A stretch of DNA of 64,000 bases from assembly GCF_013113735.1 (NCBI RefSeq), contig NZ_CP053346.1:744001-808000 (forward strand), read 5' to 3'. The notes beneath the pieces were generated by a model. That model worked only from the letters and a program-made list of their open reading frames with translations, was not told the origin of the DNA and did not search any database. The position numbers and the translations under genes were made by a program. Below, piece by piece: positions 31,206 through 41,054 of the stretch (position 1 is its first letter; each line of letters starts with the position of its first letter). The DNA comes from Sphingomonas sp. AP4-R1. Its GTDB lineage: Bacteria; Pseudomonadota; Alphaproteobacteria; Sphingomonadales; Sphingomonadaceae.

Positions 31206-31505
31206 TCAACTAGATGACGCGTCCGGCTGTTCACGCCGGTGTTCATCGGGCGGCAACGGATCCAGATCGGTGTAGCAGGCCTGCGCCTCCGCAGCCGGCC
31301 CGCGCCGCATCGGCAGCAGCTCGATCCGCAGCACGCGCACCCGATCGTGGAGCGGAAAGCCCAGCACCATGCCGGGCTTCACGGTAGCGTGGCTGCGATC
31401 GACCGGACGCCCGTCGATCCGCAAATGCCCCTGCTCGATCAACGCCTGCGCCAGCGCCCGCGTCTTCACCAGGCGCACGAACCAGAGATATTTGTCGAGC
31501 CGCAC
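31206..31505 (-). CDS. S4-domain RNA-binding protein, Hsp15 type
   Basis: A 99-residue protein whose first 70 residues are a canonical S4 domain: [40 protein letters not shown] and VKPGMVLGF. This N-terminus is that of Hsp15 (HslR), which binds 50S subunits carrying a stalled nascent chain and helps recycle them. The tail is acidic/polar and unstructured. It lies between the SUV3-like helicase (about 110 bp upstream) and fdxA on the minus strand, a gene order I associate with alphaproteobacteria. The pairing of an RNA helicase with an S4 protein suggests a shared role in RNA or ribosome metabolism. Confidence 0.85.
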   Translation of the reverse strand: MRLDKYLWFVRLVKTRALAQALIEQGHLRIDGRPVDRSHATVKPGMVLGFPLHDRVRVLRIELLPMRRGPAAEAQACYTDLDPLPPDEHRREQPDASSS

Positions 31506-31618
31506 GACCGGCTATTCGCTGCACCGCGTGCGCCTACGAACGCAGGCGCCCAGGGTCGCGATCGCCGTGCCTGACGCTCTGGGCTCCTGCGTTCGCAGCA
31601 GCACGGAGCAAGCCGCGA

Positions 31619-34171
31619 TCAAAGCCGCAGCCCCGCGAGCGCGCCGAAGGCATTGCCGGGGCGCGGGCGCGCCGCCTGCGCCTTGACCTTTTGCGGAGCG
31701 GGCTTGCCCCGCCACAGCCAGCCTTCCTCCGCCCGCCGGAAGCCGAGCGCGAGCATCAACTGCTGGAAGCTGGCCGATCCCAGGCCGAGGCTCACCGGCA
31801 GACCGGGATCGGGCGCGAACGGGCGCCGCCCGCCTTTGCCGTCCGGGCGCGCCTCATGCGCGTTGCGCGCCAGCCGCTCCACTTGATCCACGCGCAGCAT
31901 CTGCGCGCCGAGCGGCCGGAAGCCGGCCATGACGAAGGCCGCCGCCAGCGCGGCCTCGTTCGGCGTATCCACCGAAACCGCGCCGATCGGTGGAACCGAC
32001 GGCATGGTCGCCCCCTCCTGCGCGGCAAACAGCGCGATCCGCCAGCGCGAGGGCTCCGGCTTGATGAGTGCCGGCACGAAGATGTCGAGCGTGCCGATCC
32101 GCACGCCCAGCCGCGCCACGATTGGCCGCAGCGTCTTGTCGAGCGCTTCCAGCACCGGCTCCATCCCACGCCGCGCCAGCACGCCCGCCGCCTCCGCCAG
32201 CGGCGCCAGCAGCGCGCGCACCGCCGCCGGCTGCTCGCGATCCCGCGCCGCCGTCGTCAGCGCGACGAGCGGCGCCAGATGCCGCGCGATCCCGCTCTCC
32301 AGCCAGCGCGCCAGCCGTTCGACTACCGCCGCCCGCTCGGCCTTGGGCAGGCTTTCCAGCGCGCGGTGCAGCTCGATCCGGGGGTGGAGCAGATCCTTGC
32401 CCTTGGTCAGCCGCGCCACGACATCGCCCTGCCAGAAGAGCGCGACCGGCCGCCCCGGATCGGTCGCGAGGCTGAACGCCGCATCCTCGTCCGCCGCCAG
32501 CGCCCGCGCGCGCCGCGCCAGTTCCTCGCCCAGCCGACGTTCGGCCGCCGCCATCAGCCGTTTCATGTCGCCATGGCGCGCCTGCGGATCGGCCTTGAAG
32601 CGGAAGCCGATCAGCGCGCCGATCGCCTCGCCGTCCACGGTGACGGTGCCGTCCTCCGCCACCTTCATCGGCAAGATGTCCGCCCCGCGCGCACCCAGAT
32701 CGCGCATCAGCACGGCGGTGCGCCGATCGACGAAACGCTGCGTCAGCTTCTGGTGGAGCGCGTCGGACAGGCGCTCCTCGATCGCGCGCGTCCGCTCGAC
32801 CCATTTGGCGGGCTCAGCCAGCCAGTCGCTCCGGTGCGCGATATAGGCCCAGGTCCGCACGCCCGCGAGCCGATCCGAGAGCGTCTCCACATCCCCGCTC
32901 ACGCTTTCCAGCCGCACCAATTCGTCCGCGAACCATTGCACCGGCAGCGTGCCGTCGCCCTCGCTGCGATGGCGGAAGATGCGCGCGACGAGGCGCGAAT
33001 GCGGCTCGGCGCCGGTCTTGCGGAAATCGGGCAGGCCGCACGCATCCCACAGGCGCGCGACCATCTTCGATCCCGCCGCCCGCTCGCGCACCCACGGCTC
33101 TTCCGCCAGCCGTTTCAGCACGGCGAGGTCGATCGCCTCGGGCGCGGGGCGCAGCACCGGATGATCCGGGCGCCGCTCCAGATCGCGGATCAGATCGTCG
33201 ATTCCGGCAAGGCTCGGCGCGCCCTCGCGCCAGTAGAGATGGTCGAGCGGGGGCATGCGATGCTCCTCGATCGCCATCACCTCCTCATCCTCGAACTGCG
33301 CGGAGCCGCCCTCGAATGAGAGCGTGCCGAACGTGCCGTCGCGCTGGTGGCGCCCGGCGCGCCCGGCGATCTGCGCCATTTCCGAGACGGTCAGACGCCG
33401 CACCTTGCGCCCGTCGAACTTGCGCAGCGAGGCGAAGGCGACATGCGCCACGTCCATGTTCAGGCCCATGCCGATCGCATCGGTGGCGACGAGATAATCC
33501 ACCTCGCCCGCCTGGAACATCGCTACCTGCGCGTTGCGCGTGCGGGGGGAGAGCGCGCCCATCACCACCGCCGCCCCGCCGCGCAGGCGCCGCAGCATCT
33601 CGGCCACGGCGTAAACCTCCTCGGCCGAGAAGGCGACGACCACCGAGCGCTTGGGCAGGCGCGACAGCTTGGTCGTGCCCGCATAAGTGAGCGTCGAGAA
33701 ACGCGGCCGCGTGATGATCTCGGCCTTGGGCGCCAGCGCGCGCAGCATCGGCCGCAGCGCCTCGGACCCCAGCAGCATCGTCTCCTCGCGGCCGCGCGCG
33801 CGCAGCAACCGATCGGTGAAGATGTGGCCACGCTCACGATCCGCCGCCAGCTGCGCCTCGTCCAGCCCGACGAACGCGAAATCCCGCTCGAATCCGCCCT
33901 CGCGCCCGCCTGAGACCGGCATCGATTCGGCGGTCGTCAGGAACCAGCGCGCCTGCGGGGGGACGATCTTCTCCTCGCCCGTGATCAGCGCCACCGAAGC
34001 CTCGCCCTTGATCGCGACGACCCGGTCATAGACCTCGCGCGCTAGCAGCCGCAGGGGGAAGCCGATCAGCCCGGACGAATGCGCACACATCCGTTCGACC
34101 GCCAGATGGGTCTTGCCGGTGTTCGTCGGCCCGAGCACCGCCACGAGCGGCTGATCGGTAAAGCGCGTCAT
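31619..34171 (-). CDS. SUV3-like DExH RNA helicase
   Basis: About 850 residues. The helicase core comes first: AVLGPTNTGKTHLAVERM (Walker A), ALITGEEKIVPPQARW, FAFVGLDEAQLAAD (motif II, DEAQ), TDAIGMGLNMDV (motif V) and QIAGRAGRHQRDGTFG (motif VI). This is the signature set of mitochondrial SUV3 and its alphaproteobacterial homologues. The C-terminal 450 residues are Ala/Arg-rich and helical with no named domain. Human and yeast SUV3 unwind RNA for degradation by PNPase or an exonuclease; a similar degradosome role is inferred here. The ATG at 34171 (MTRFTDQPLVAV) is preferred over an upstream in-frame start, but no good ribosome binding site is visible. Confidence 0.85.
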   Translation of the reverse strand: MTRFTDQPLVAVLGPTNTGKTHLAVERMCAHSSGLIGFPLRLLAREVYDRVVAIKGEASVALITGEEKIVPPQARWFLTTAESMPVSGGREGGFERDFAFVGLDEAQLAADRERGHIFTDRLLRARGREETMLLGSEALRPMLRALAPKAEIITRPRFSTLTYAGTTKLSRLPKRSVVVAFSAEEVYAVAEMLRRLRGGAAVVMGALSPRTRNAQVAMFQAGEVDYLVATDAIGMGLNMDVAHVAFASLRKFDGRKVRRLTVSEMAQIAGRAGRHQRDGTFGTLSFEGGSAQFEDEEVMAIEEHRMPPLDHLYWREGAPSLAGIDDLIRDLERRPDHPVLRPAPEAIDLAVLKRLAEEPWVRERAAGSKMVARLWDACGLPDFRKTGAEPHSRLVARIFRHRSEGDGTLPVQWFADELVRLESVSGDVETLSDRLAGVRTWAYIAHRSDWLAEPAKWVERTRAIEERLSDALHQKLTQRFVDRRTAVLMRDLGARGADILPMKVAEDGTVTVDGEAIGALIGFRFKADPQARHGDMKRLMAAAERRLGEELARRARALAADEDAAFSLATDPGRPVALFWQGDVVARLTKGKDLLHPRIELHRALESLPKAERAAVVERLARWLESGIARHLAPLVALTTAARDREQPAAVRALLAPLAEAAGVLARRGMEPVLEALDKTLRPIVARLGVRIGTLDIFVPALIKPEPSRWRIALFAAQEGATMPSVPPIGAVSVDTPNEAALAAAFVMAGFRPLGAQMLRVDQVERLARNAHEARPDGKGGRRPFAPDPGLPVSLGLGSASFQQLMLALGFRRAEEGWLWRGKPAPQKVKAQAARPRPGNAFGALAGLRL

Positions 34172-34392
34172 CTCGAACAGCAAGATGGCCGATCCGATAC
34201 CAAAAGCAAGCGCCGCCGTCGCCGTTTCGTAAACTGGCGCGCGTTGCACGATTCGTCGCCGGAAAGATTCATCTCGTCGCAGCTTCGGCCTGTAAATCGG
34301 TGAATTAGTTTGACTTTAACCTTCCTGATTCACAGTCATGCCGCCGGCCTCCGCTGGCACAGGCGGAACCGTACAGGGATGGACTGGGGCTG

Positions 34393-35862
34393 ATGTACCG
34401 GCAGGATAGCGGAGAGCTTGCAGGCGGGGGTGCTGGCACCGTCGCGCTGCGGAGCCGCGCTTATGCCCGCTTCGATGCATCGTTGCTCCGCCGCGGCCTC
34501 GATCGCACGCGCGATCTGGATCTGGTCGTCGATCTCGGCGCGCGCATCGGCAGCGGCGAATGGTGGCGCGGCCTCGCCACCTGCACCGCGCTGTGCGCCT
34601 CCGCTTTCGCGCTCGCCCCGTCCTATCGCCCACTCGTCGGCCAGACCGCACCGGCGCTGGGCGACGCGCAGCAGCAGGAGATGCGGACCCAGGCGATCGC
34701 GCCCTCGGCATACGGCGCCGATACCGGCCGCGTCACCGCGCCCACCGCACTGGTCGAGGAACTGGCCGAGACGCCCGAACGGCCGGAGATCGACATCACC
34801 ACCACGCTCGGCCGCGGCGACGGCTTCGCCCGCGTGCTGACCCGCGCCGGCGTGGGCGAAGAGGATGCGAAGCGCACCGCCGATCTGGTGTCGAATGCCG
34901 TTTCGCTGGGCGACATCAAGCCCGGCACCAAGCTGGAGATGACGCTCGGCCGCCGCCCCAATCGCAAGGTGGCGCGCCCGCTCGATCGCCTCGCCTTCCG
35001 CGCCAAGTTCGAACTCGCGCTGGAGGTGAACCGCAACGGCGGCCAGCTGCAGCTGCTGAAGAAGCCGATCGCCGTCGACGAGACGCCGCTCCGCATCCAG
35101 GGCCGCGTCGGCTCGGGGCTATTTGCGGCCGCGCGCTCGGCCGGCGCTCCGCCCAAGGCGATCGAAGCCTATCTGAAGGCGGTCGCCCAATATATGCCGA
35201 TCTCCGGCGTGCGATCGAACGACCGCTTCGATCTGATCGTCGAGCATCGCCGCGCCGCCACCGGCGAGACCGAGACGGGCAGCCTGCTCTATGGCGGCCT
35301 CGATCAGGGCAAGAAGGTGCTGCGCCTGCTGAAGTGGGACAAGGACGGCAAGGAACAGTGGTTTGACGCGGCCGGCGTGGGCGCGGAGAAGAAGGGCGGC
35401 ATGACGATGCCCGTCCACGGCCACCTCACCTCTTCGTTCGGCGCGCGCTTCCACCCGATCCTCGGCTATAGCCGCATGCATCAGGGCGTCGATTATGGCG
35501 CGCCGATGGGATCGCCGATCATCGCCGCCACGGACGGCACCGTCCGCTTCGCCGGCTGGCATGGCGGCCACGGCAATTACGTGCAGCTCCAGCATCCCGG
35601 CAATCTGCAGACCGGCTATGCCCATATGAGCCGCATCGTCGCCAAGGTCGGCCAGAAGGTCCATGCCGGCCAGCTGATCGGCTATGTCGGCTCCACCGGC
35701 CTGTCCACCGGCCCGCATCTCCATTTCGAGATGTTCCAGAATGGCCGCGCGGTGAATCCCGCCGGGATGAAGCTCGCCCAGGCGGCCCAGCTCGCCGGCG
35801 CCCAGCTCGCCCGCTTCAAGGCCACCCTCGCCCGCCTGCTCACCACCCGCGTCGGCGGCTGA
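34393..35862 (+). CDS. M23-family (LytM) murein endopeptidase with N-terminal membrane anchor
   Basis: A 489-residue protein. Residues 1-55 are cytoplasmic, about 58-77 (WWRGLATCTALCASAFALA) form one membrane helix, and the remainder is periplasmic. A middle region (RGDGFARVLTRAGVGEEDA, IKPGTKLEMTLG) resembles the LysM/OapA-like segment of DipM/MepM-type proteins. The C-terminal M23 domain has HPILGYSRMHQGVDYGAP (Zn ligands His and Asp), GNYVQLQHPG and STGPHLHFEMFQNGR (catalytic and ligand His). All Zn ligands are present, so it should be active in cleaving peptidoglycan cross-links. It is divergent from the helicase gene. The ATG lies 6 bases after a GGGG tract. Confidence 0.88.
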   Translation: MYRQDSGELAGGGAGTVALRSRAYARFDASLLRRGLDRTRDLDLVVDLGARIGSGEWWRGLATCTALCASAFALAPSYRPLVGQTAPALGDAQQQEMRTQAIAPSAYGADTGRVTAPTALVEELAETPERPEIDITTTLGRGDGFARVLTRAGVGEEDAKRTADLVSNAVSLGDIKPGTKLEMTLGRRPNRKVARPLDRLAFRAKFELALEVNRNGGQLQLLKKPIAVDETPLRIQGRVGSGLFAAARSAGAPPKAIEAYLKAVAQYMPISGVRSNDRFDLIVEHRRAATGETETGSLLYGGLDQGKKVLRLLKWDKDGKEQWFDAAGVGAEKKGGMTMPVHGHLTSSFGARFHPILGYSRMHQGVDYGAPMGSPIIAATDGTVRFAGWHGGHGNYVQLQHPGNLQTGYAHMSRIVAKVGQKVHAGQLIGYVGSTGLSTGPHLHFEMFQNGRAVNPAGMKLAQAAQLAGAQLARFKATLARLLTTRVGG

Positions 35863-35874
35863 CGCCCCAGTCGG

Positions 35875-35989
35875 TTCGGTTCGAGCCGCTTCGAGCATGG
35901 TCGAGAAGCGACCGTCGAGAACTCGGCCAGCTGGCCGCGCTTTCTCGACTTCGATCTCGATAAGCTCGATCTCCGCTCGAAACAAACGG
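35875..35989. repeat. Degenerate repeat region, 'tcgag' rich
   Basis: Follows the M23 gene. It contains imperfect inverted stretches built on TCGAGAAG/CTTCTCGA (CTTCGAGCATGGTCGAGAAG; TTTCTCGACTTCGATCTCGA) and ends AACAAACGGG like the other 'gtcgaag' repeats. It looks like a decayed relative of the family at 24002, 26199 and 41055. Confidence 0.4.
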
Positions 35990-36066
35990 GATGAAAACAA
36001 GCGGATGTGAGGCGATAGCGGCGAACCGCTGACATAGTCCGTCACGCTCCCTATCTTGGCGCGGTC

Positions 36067-37881
36067 ATGCCGCCCGCCTCCACCGAACCCACCGCCAAGC
36101 CGATCGACGGTTTCGCCGCGCTCCGTCGCTTCCTGCCTTATCTCTGGCCGGCGGACCGCCCTGCTCTGCGCGCGCGCGTGTCGATCGCGATGCTGTTCGT
36201 CCTGATCTCCAAGGGCGTCACGCTGCTGATGCCCTTCGCCTACAAGGGCGCGATCGATCGGATGGCGCCCGGCATGGAGCCCGGCGTCGCGCTCGCGATG
36301 GCGCTGGTCGTGGCTTATGCCGGCGCGCGCTTCGGCGGCGTCTTGTTCGACAATCTGCGCAACGCCATTTTCGAGCGCGTCGGGCAGGAGGCCGCGCACC
36401 GCCTCTCGCTGGAGGTGTTCGGCCATCTCCACCGCCTGTCGCTGCGCTTCCATCTTGAGCGCCGTACCGGCGCCGTCACCAAGGTGATCGAGCGCGGCAC
36501 CAAGAGCATCGATACGATGCTCTACTTCATCCTGTTCAATATCGCGCCGACCATCCTGGAGCTGTCGGCGGTCTGCGTGATTTTCCTCGCCAAATTCGGC
36601 TGGCAGCTGGTGGCGGGCACGATCGTGATGATCGCGGCCTATGTGCTGTTCACGCAGCGCATGACCGAGTGGCGCACGACTTTGCGCCGCGAATGGGCGA
36701 AGAATGACAGCGAGGCGACGCAGAAGGCGGTCGACAGCCTGCTGAACTACGAAACGGTCAAATATTTCAACGCCGAGGAGGTGGAGCGCCGCCGCTACGG
36801 CGCCAGCGTCCGCAAGCTGGTCGATACCACCGCCACCGTCGAGGTCAGCCTCGCCTGGATGAACATCGGCCAGTCCTTCATCACGAACCTGATGATGGCC
36901 GCCGCCATGGCCTATAGCGTGTGGGGCTGGAGCAAGGGCCTGTTCTCGGTGGGCGATGTGGTGCTGGTCAACACGTTGCTCTCGCAGCTTTTCCGCCCGC
37001 TCGACTTCCTCGGCATGGTCTATCGCGAGATCCGGCAGGGCCTGATCGACATGGAGGCGATGTTCGGCCTGATCGACACGAACGAGGAGGTGAAGGACGC
37101 GCCCGACGCGACCGCGCTGATCCCGGCCGGCGGCGCCGTGCGCTTCGAGGATGTGCGCTTCGCCTACGATCCCGATCGCGCCATCCTGAAGGGCGTGGAC
37201 CTGACGGTGCCGGCGGGCGGCACGCTCGCGGTGGTGGGCTCGTCGGGTGCTGGCAAGTCCACGCTCGCGCGCCTGCTGTTCCGCTTCTACGACGTCACCG
37301 GCGGGCGCATCACGATCGACGGGCAGGATCTGCGCGCCGTGACGCAGGCGTCGCTGCGCCGCGCGATCGGCATCGTCCCGCAGGATACGGTGCTGTTCAA
37401 CGACACGATCGGCTACAATATCGCTTATGGCCGCGACGGCGCGACGCAGGCCGAGGTGGAGGCCGCCGCCAAGGGCGCCGCGATCCACGATTTCGTCCTG
37501 TCCCTGCCTCAGGGCTACGATACGCCCGTTGGCGAGCGCGGCCTGAAGCTGTCCGGCGGCGAGAAGCAGCGCGTGGCGATCGCGCGCACCCTGCTCAAGG
37601 ATCCGCAATTGCTGATCCTCGACGAGGCGACCAGCGCGCTCGACAGCCGCACCGAGGCCGAGATCCAGGAAACGCTGACGCGCGTGGCCGAGCGGCGCAC
37701 GACGATCATCATCGCCCACCGCCTCTCCACCATCGTCCATGCCGACGAGATCGTGGTGATGGAGGCCGGCCGCATCGTCGAGCGCGGCACCCACGCGGCC
37801 CTGCTCGCCCGCGACGGCCTCTATGCCGAGATGTGGGCGCGCCAGCAGGCCGAGGACGAGGAAGCGCTCGCGGCGGAGTGA
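36067..37881 (+). CDS. Atm1/ABCB7-type ABC exporter (fused membrane and ATPase domains)
   Basis: A 604-residue half-transporter. Residues 20-330 contain six membrane helices with the Atm1 phrase LNYETVKYFNAEEVE. The ATPase domain has Walker A VGSSGAGKST, Q-loop IVPQDTVLFNDTI, signature LSGGEKQR, Walker B LLILDEATSALD and H-loop IIIAHRLST. The sequence YNIAYGRDGAT is also typical of mitochondrial Atm1/ABCB7 and the bacterial NaAtm1 from Novosphingobium. Those export glutathione conjugates or persulfides and give heavy-metal tolerance; that role is inferred. It acts as a homodimer in the inner membrane. Its stop lies inside the 3' end of the convergent PEP-CTERM gene (61-bp overlap). Confidence 0.9.
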   Translation: MPPASTEPTAKPIDGFAALRRFLPYLWPADRPALRARVSIAMLFVLISKGVTLLMPFAYKGAIDRMAPGMEPGVALAMALVVAYAGARFGGVLFDNLRNAIFERVGQEAAHRLSLEVFGHLHRLSLRFHLERRTGAVTKVIERGTKSIDTMLYFILFNIAPTILELSAVCVIFLAKFGWQLVAGTIVMIAAYVLFTQRMTEWRTTLRREWAKNDSEATQKAVDSLLNYETVKYFNAEEVERRRYGASVRKLVDTTATVEVSLAWMNIGQSFITNLMMAAAMAYSVWGWSKGLFSVGDVVLVNTLLSQLFRPLDFLGMVYREIRQGLIDMEAMFGLIDTNEEVKDAPDATALIPAGGAVRFEDVRFAYDPDRAILKGVDLTVPAGGTLAVVGSSGAGKSTLARLLFRFYDVTGGRITIDGQDLRAVTQASLRRAIGIVPQDTVLFNDTIGYNIAYGRDGATQAEVEAAAKGAAIHDFVLSLPQGYDTPVGERGLKLSGGEKQRVAIARTLLKDPQLLILDEATSALDSRTEAEIQETLTRVAERRTTIIIAHRLSTIVHADEIVVMEAGRIVERGTHAALLARDGLYAEMWARQQAEDEEALAAE

Positions 37882-38624
37882 TCCGCAGCGATCATGATCC
37901 GCCTCTTCCGCATGGATGCACCGACCAGCCCGAAGCCCGCGATCAGCATCGACCAGATTGACGATCTGGGCACCGGCGACGGCGCGGGCGGAGATGTATC
38001 GGAACCCTGCAGCCGGAAGTTGTCGTAAGATGTCGGCGCGCCCGATCCCGAGCCGGTGGTACGGTTGGGCTGATTGTCGTTAAGCCCCACATAACCGCTC
38101 GCAAACTGATCGTTGACGAAGGACGTGACCAATGTCCCGTTGACTGAGACGGAATAGGTATTGCCGGTTACGTCGACCCCGATCTGGTAATTGCTTCCCG
38201 GCGACAGAATACGCCGGACGAAGCCGTAAGCGGGCGACGTCGCGCCATTGCTTACGACATGAAAATAGACAGAATTCCCTGAGTCCCCTCCGCGCAGGCC
38301 CTGACCATACCCCATCCCGCCCAGAACCAGCAGTATGCCGTTCTGCGCGTTGAGATCGGACCGGAGCCATATACCGCTGTCGCCTACGGCCAGAGCGTCC
38401 ACGGTAATCTTGTAATCGGTCATTTCGAACGGCAGGAGAGTTGCCGTGAGCGGATGGTTGTTGGGAATGGCCGCCAGATACGATCCTGCGCTTGTCGTCC
38501 AATTTCCCCTTAGATTGCTCCAAAGAGGCGACGAGCCGGCGTCGAAATTATCGGAAAAATCAACGACCGCCGCTTGAGCGGGGAAAGAAACGATCGCTGC
38601 CATACAAATGACCAGTCTCTTCAT
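37821..38624 (-). CDS. PEP-CTERM-type sorted surface protein with C-terminal extension
   Basis: A 267-residue protein from the ATG at 38624. It has a signal peptide (VICMAAIVSFPAQA), then a lectin/LamG-like beta domain (FDAGSSPLWSNLRGNW, MTDYKITVDALAVGDSGIWL, SYDNFRL). A C-terminal sorting region follows: PVPRSSIWSMLIAGFGLVG, then ASMRKRR. In the usual PEPxxWA-CTERM form the protein ends at the Arg cluster; here 24 more residues (IMIAADHSAASAS...) follow, encoded in the overlap with the ABC gene. The Glu of PEP is also replaced by Arg. The ancestral stop may have been lost or the signal may be degrading. An exosortase would normally remove the C-terminal helix; no exosortase gene is in the window. 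Confidence 0.75.
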   Translation of the reverse strand: MKRLVICMAAIVSFPAQAAVVDFSDNFDAGSSPLWSNLRGNWTTSAGSYLAAIPNNHPLTATLLPFEMTDYKITVDALAVGDSGIWLRSDLNAQNGILLVLGGMGYGQGLRGGDSGNSVYFHVVSNGATSPAYGFVRRILSPGSNYQIGVDVTGNTYSVSVNGTLVTSFVNDQFASGYVGLNDNQPNRTTGSGSGAPTSYDNFRLQGSDTSPPAPSPVPRSSIWSMLIAGFGLVGASMRKRRIMIAADHSAASASSSSACWRAHISA

Positions 38625-38937
38625 TGCACCCCCCCTATAAATAACATGATCCAAATAATGATGTTATTATGAATTCAGATTTCATTCTGAGGTATGTGCA
38701 AATAATACACTTTGTCAGCAAATATTAAAACACGACAATCATCCGCTTCGGATATATTATATTACCTTTATTTGCGGCTGGACGCCTCCACCACGGCCAC
38801 GATGATGCATTGGAGGCCGAAGGGGTCTGGTATCGACGGTCGCGAGTTCACAGCGCGCCGGGGTGACGAGTCAGATGGCAATGGTCTAGACGGGAAGCAT
38901 CCGCCGCGCCGACGCGGCCCCGCTTTCAGGGAACTCC
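38625..38937. other. AT-rich intergenic region between two divergent genes
   Basis: The half next to the PEP-CTERM gene (38635-38770) is AT-rich, with an inverted repeat ATAACAT/ATGTTAT around 38642-38667 and GAATTCAGATTTCATTCTGA-like symmetry after it. These are plausible regulator sites for the PEP-CTERM gene. The half next to the M3 peptidase returns to host composition. No gene is seen. Confidence 0.4.
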
Positions 38938-41040
38938 ATGCTCCGCACGCTCCTGCTCGCCACCAGCGCTTTCGCCGCGACCGGCGCCCTCGCCCAGCCC
39001 ACCGCCAATCCCTTCGCGAAGACCAGCACCCTGCCCTATCAGGCGCCGGATTTCGCCCATATCCAGGATAGCGATTTCGCGCCCGCCTTCGCCGCCGGCA
39101 TCGCCGCCAAGCAGGCCGAGATCGCGAAGATCGCGGGCAATCCCGCCGCCCCCACCTTCGACAATACGCTCGTCGCGCTGGAGAAGGCCGGCCAGGAACT
39201 CGCCCGCGTCGATATGGTGTTCGGTGCGCTGACGCAGGCCAACACCAATCCCACGCTGCAGGCCGTGCAGAAGGACATGGCGCCCAAGCTCTCCGCCGCC
39301 GACGACGCCATCTATCTCGATCCCAGGCTGTTCGCGCGCGTGAAGGCGCTGCACGATCACGCCGATACGCTGAAGCTGGATACCGAGCAGGCCGCTCTGC
39401 TCGACACCTACTGGACGCGCTTCGTCCGCGCCGGCGCGCAGCTTTCGCCCGCCGATCAGGCGACGCTGAAGGGCTATAACAGCCAGCTCTCCTCGCTCGG
39501 CATCACCTTCCGCCAGAAACTGCTCGCCGCCACCAAGGCGGGCGCTCTGACGGTCGACACGCCGGATGCCCTCGCGGGTCTGGGCGAAGCGGGCATCGCC
39601 GCCGCCGCGCAAGACGCCAAGGATCGCGGCCAGCCCGGTCGCTATCTGCTGCCGATGCAGAATACGACGATGCAGCCCGGCCTCGCCTCGATCACCGTCC
39701 GCGCCACGCGCCAGGCCTTGTTCGACAAGAGCTGGACCCGCGCCGAGCAGGGCGACGCCAACGACACCCGCGCGACGATCCTCGAGATCGCCGCGCTGCG
39801 CGCGAAGAAGGCGGCGTTGCTCGGCTTCAAGAGCTGGGCGGACTACCAGCTCACCGACAATATGGCGAAGACCTCGCAGACCGCCCGCGACTTCCTGAAC
39901 GGCCTCGATGCCCCCACCGCAGCCGCGCAGAAAGCCGAAGTGGCCGAGCTGCAGGCCGCGATCGACAAGGACAAGGCCGGCTTCCAGCTCAGCCCGTGGG
40001 ACTGGGATCTGTATGCCGAGAAGGTCCGCAAGGCGAAGTATGATCTCGATGAGAACAACACCAAGCCCTATCTAAACATCTGGAAGGTGCTGGAGGACGG
40101 CGTGTTCTACGCCGCCGGCGAAATGTACGGCCTCACCTTCAAGCGCCGCACCGATCTGCCGACCTACGATCCCGACATGCGCGTCTATGAGGTGTTCGAC
40201 AACGGCAAGCCGCTGGGCCTCGCTTATTTCGATTACTGGAAGCGCGACAACAAGGCAGGCGGCGCCTGGATGTCCAATTTCGTGCGGCAGTCCAAGCTCT
40301 TCGGCACGAAGCCGGTGATCTACAATGTCGCCAATTTCACGAAGCCCGCCCAGGGCCAGCCGCCGCTCGTCACGTTCGAGGACGTGCGGACCATGTTCCA
40401 TGAATTCGGCCACGGGCTGCACGGCCTGTTCGCCAGCCAGACCTATCCGTCCATCTCCGGCACGGCGGTGGCGCGCGACTTCGTCGAGTTCCCGTCGCAG
40501 TTCAACGAGCATTGGGCGCTGGAGCCCAAGGTGCTCGCCCATTATGCCGTCCATTATCAGACGGGCGCGCCGATGCCGGCCGATCTGATCGCGAAGATCA
40601 AGAAGGCCGAAACCTTCAATCAGGCGCAGACCTTCGGCGAACTGCTCGCCTCGGCCCAGCTCGACATGGCCTGGCACTCGCTGCCGGCCAGCGCGACCTT
40701 CGGCGATGTCGATGCCTTCGAGACGCAGGTGCTCGGTTCGATCGGGCTGGACACCGCGCATGTGCCGCCGCGCTATCGCACCAGCTATTTCAACCACATC
40801 TGGGGCTCGGGCTATTCGGCCGGCTATTATGCGTACATCTGGACCGACATGATCGAGGAAAATGTCTACGCCTGGTTCAAGGCCAATGGCGGCATGACCC
40901 GCGCCAACGGCCAGCGCTTCCGCGACCTGATCCTGTCGAAGGGCCGCACGCAGGATTATGGCGTGATGTTCCGGAACATGACCGGCCACGATCCGGAGCT
41001 GGCGCCCTTCCTCAAGAGCCGAGGCCTCTCGCCGGAATGA
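38938..41040 (+). CDS. M3-family zinc oligopeptidase (Dcp type), exported
   Basis: A 700-residue peptidase with a signal peptide (LLLATSAFAATGALAQ) and a long helical N-terminal half. The zinc site is TMFHEFGHGLHGLF, with the third ligand Glu in the following helix (RDFVEFPSQFNEHW). Downstream YRTSYFNHIWGSGYSAGYYAYIW is the substrate-binding His/Tyr loop of dipeptidyl carboxypeptidase/oligopeptidase A enzymes. It trims short peptides in the periplasm, probably feeding peptide uptake. The length equals that of the Dcp family. The ATG follows a GGGAA motif. It is followed by an inverted repeat and recQ on the same strand. Confidence 0.92.
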   Translation: MLRTLLLATSAFAATGALAQPTANPFAKTSTLPYQAPDFAHIQDSDFAPAFAAGIAAKQAEIAKIAGNPAAPTFDNTLVALEKAGQELARVDMVFGALTQANTNPTLQAVQKDMAPKLSAADDAIYLDPRLFARVKALHDHADTLKLDTEQAALLDTYWTRFVRAGAQLSPADQATLKGYNSQLSSLGITFRQKLLAATKAGALTVDTPDALAGLGEAGIAAAAQDAKDRGQPGRYLLPMQNTTMQPGLASITVRATRQALFDKSWTRAEQGDANDTRATILEIAALRAKKAALLGFKSWADYQLTDNMAKTSQTARDFLNGLDAPTAAAQKAEVAELQAAIDKDKAGFQLSPWDWDLYAEKVRKAKYDLDENNTKPYLNIWKVLEDGVFYAAGEMYGLTFKRRTDLPTYDPDMRVYEVFDNGKPLGLAYFDYWKRDNKAGGAWMSNFVRQSKLFGTKPVIYNVANFTKPAQGQPPLVTFEDVRTMFHEFGHGLHGLFASQTYPSISGTAVARDFVEFPSQFNEHWALEPKVLAHYAVHYQTGAPMPADLIAKIKKAETFNQAQTFGELLASAQLDMAWHSLPASATFGDVDAFETQVLGSIGLDTAHVPPRYRTSYFNHIWGSGYSAGYYAYIWTDMIEENVYAWFKANGGMTRANGQRFRDLILSKGRTQDYGVMFRNMTGHDPELAPFLKSRGLSPE

Positions 41041-41054
41041 TCCATACTCAAGTT

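Noticed and set aside
30817..31275. Plus-strand frame opposite fdxA
   Set aside because: Shadow of the ferredoxin, which has all cluster cysteines on the minus strand.
35119..37794. An 891-codon minus-strand frame opposite the M23 and ABC genes
   Set aside because: It spans two well-supported plus-strand genes and their gap, with shadow-type composition and no motif.
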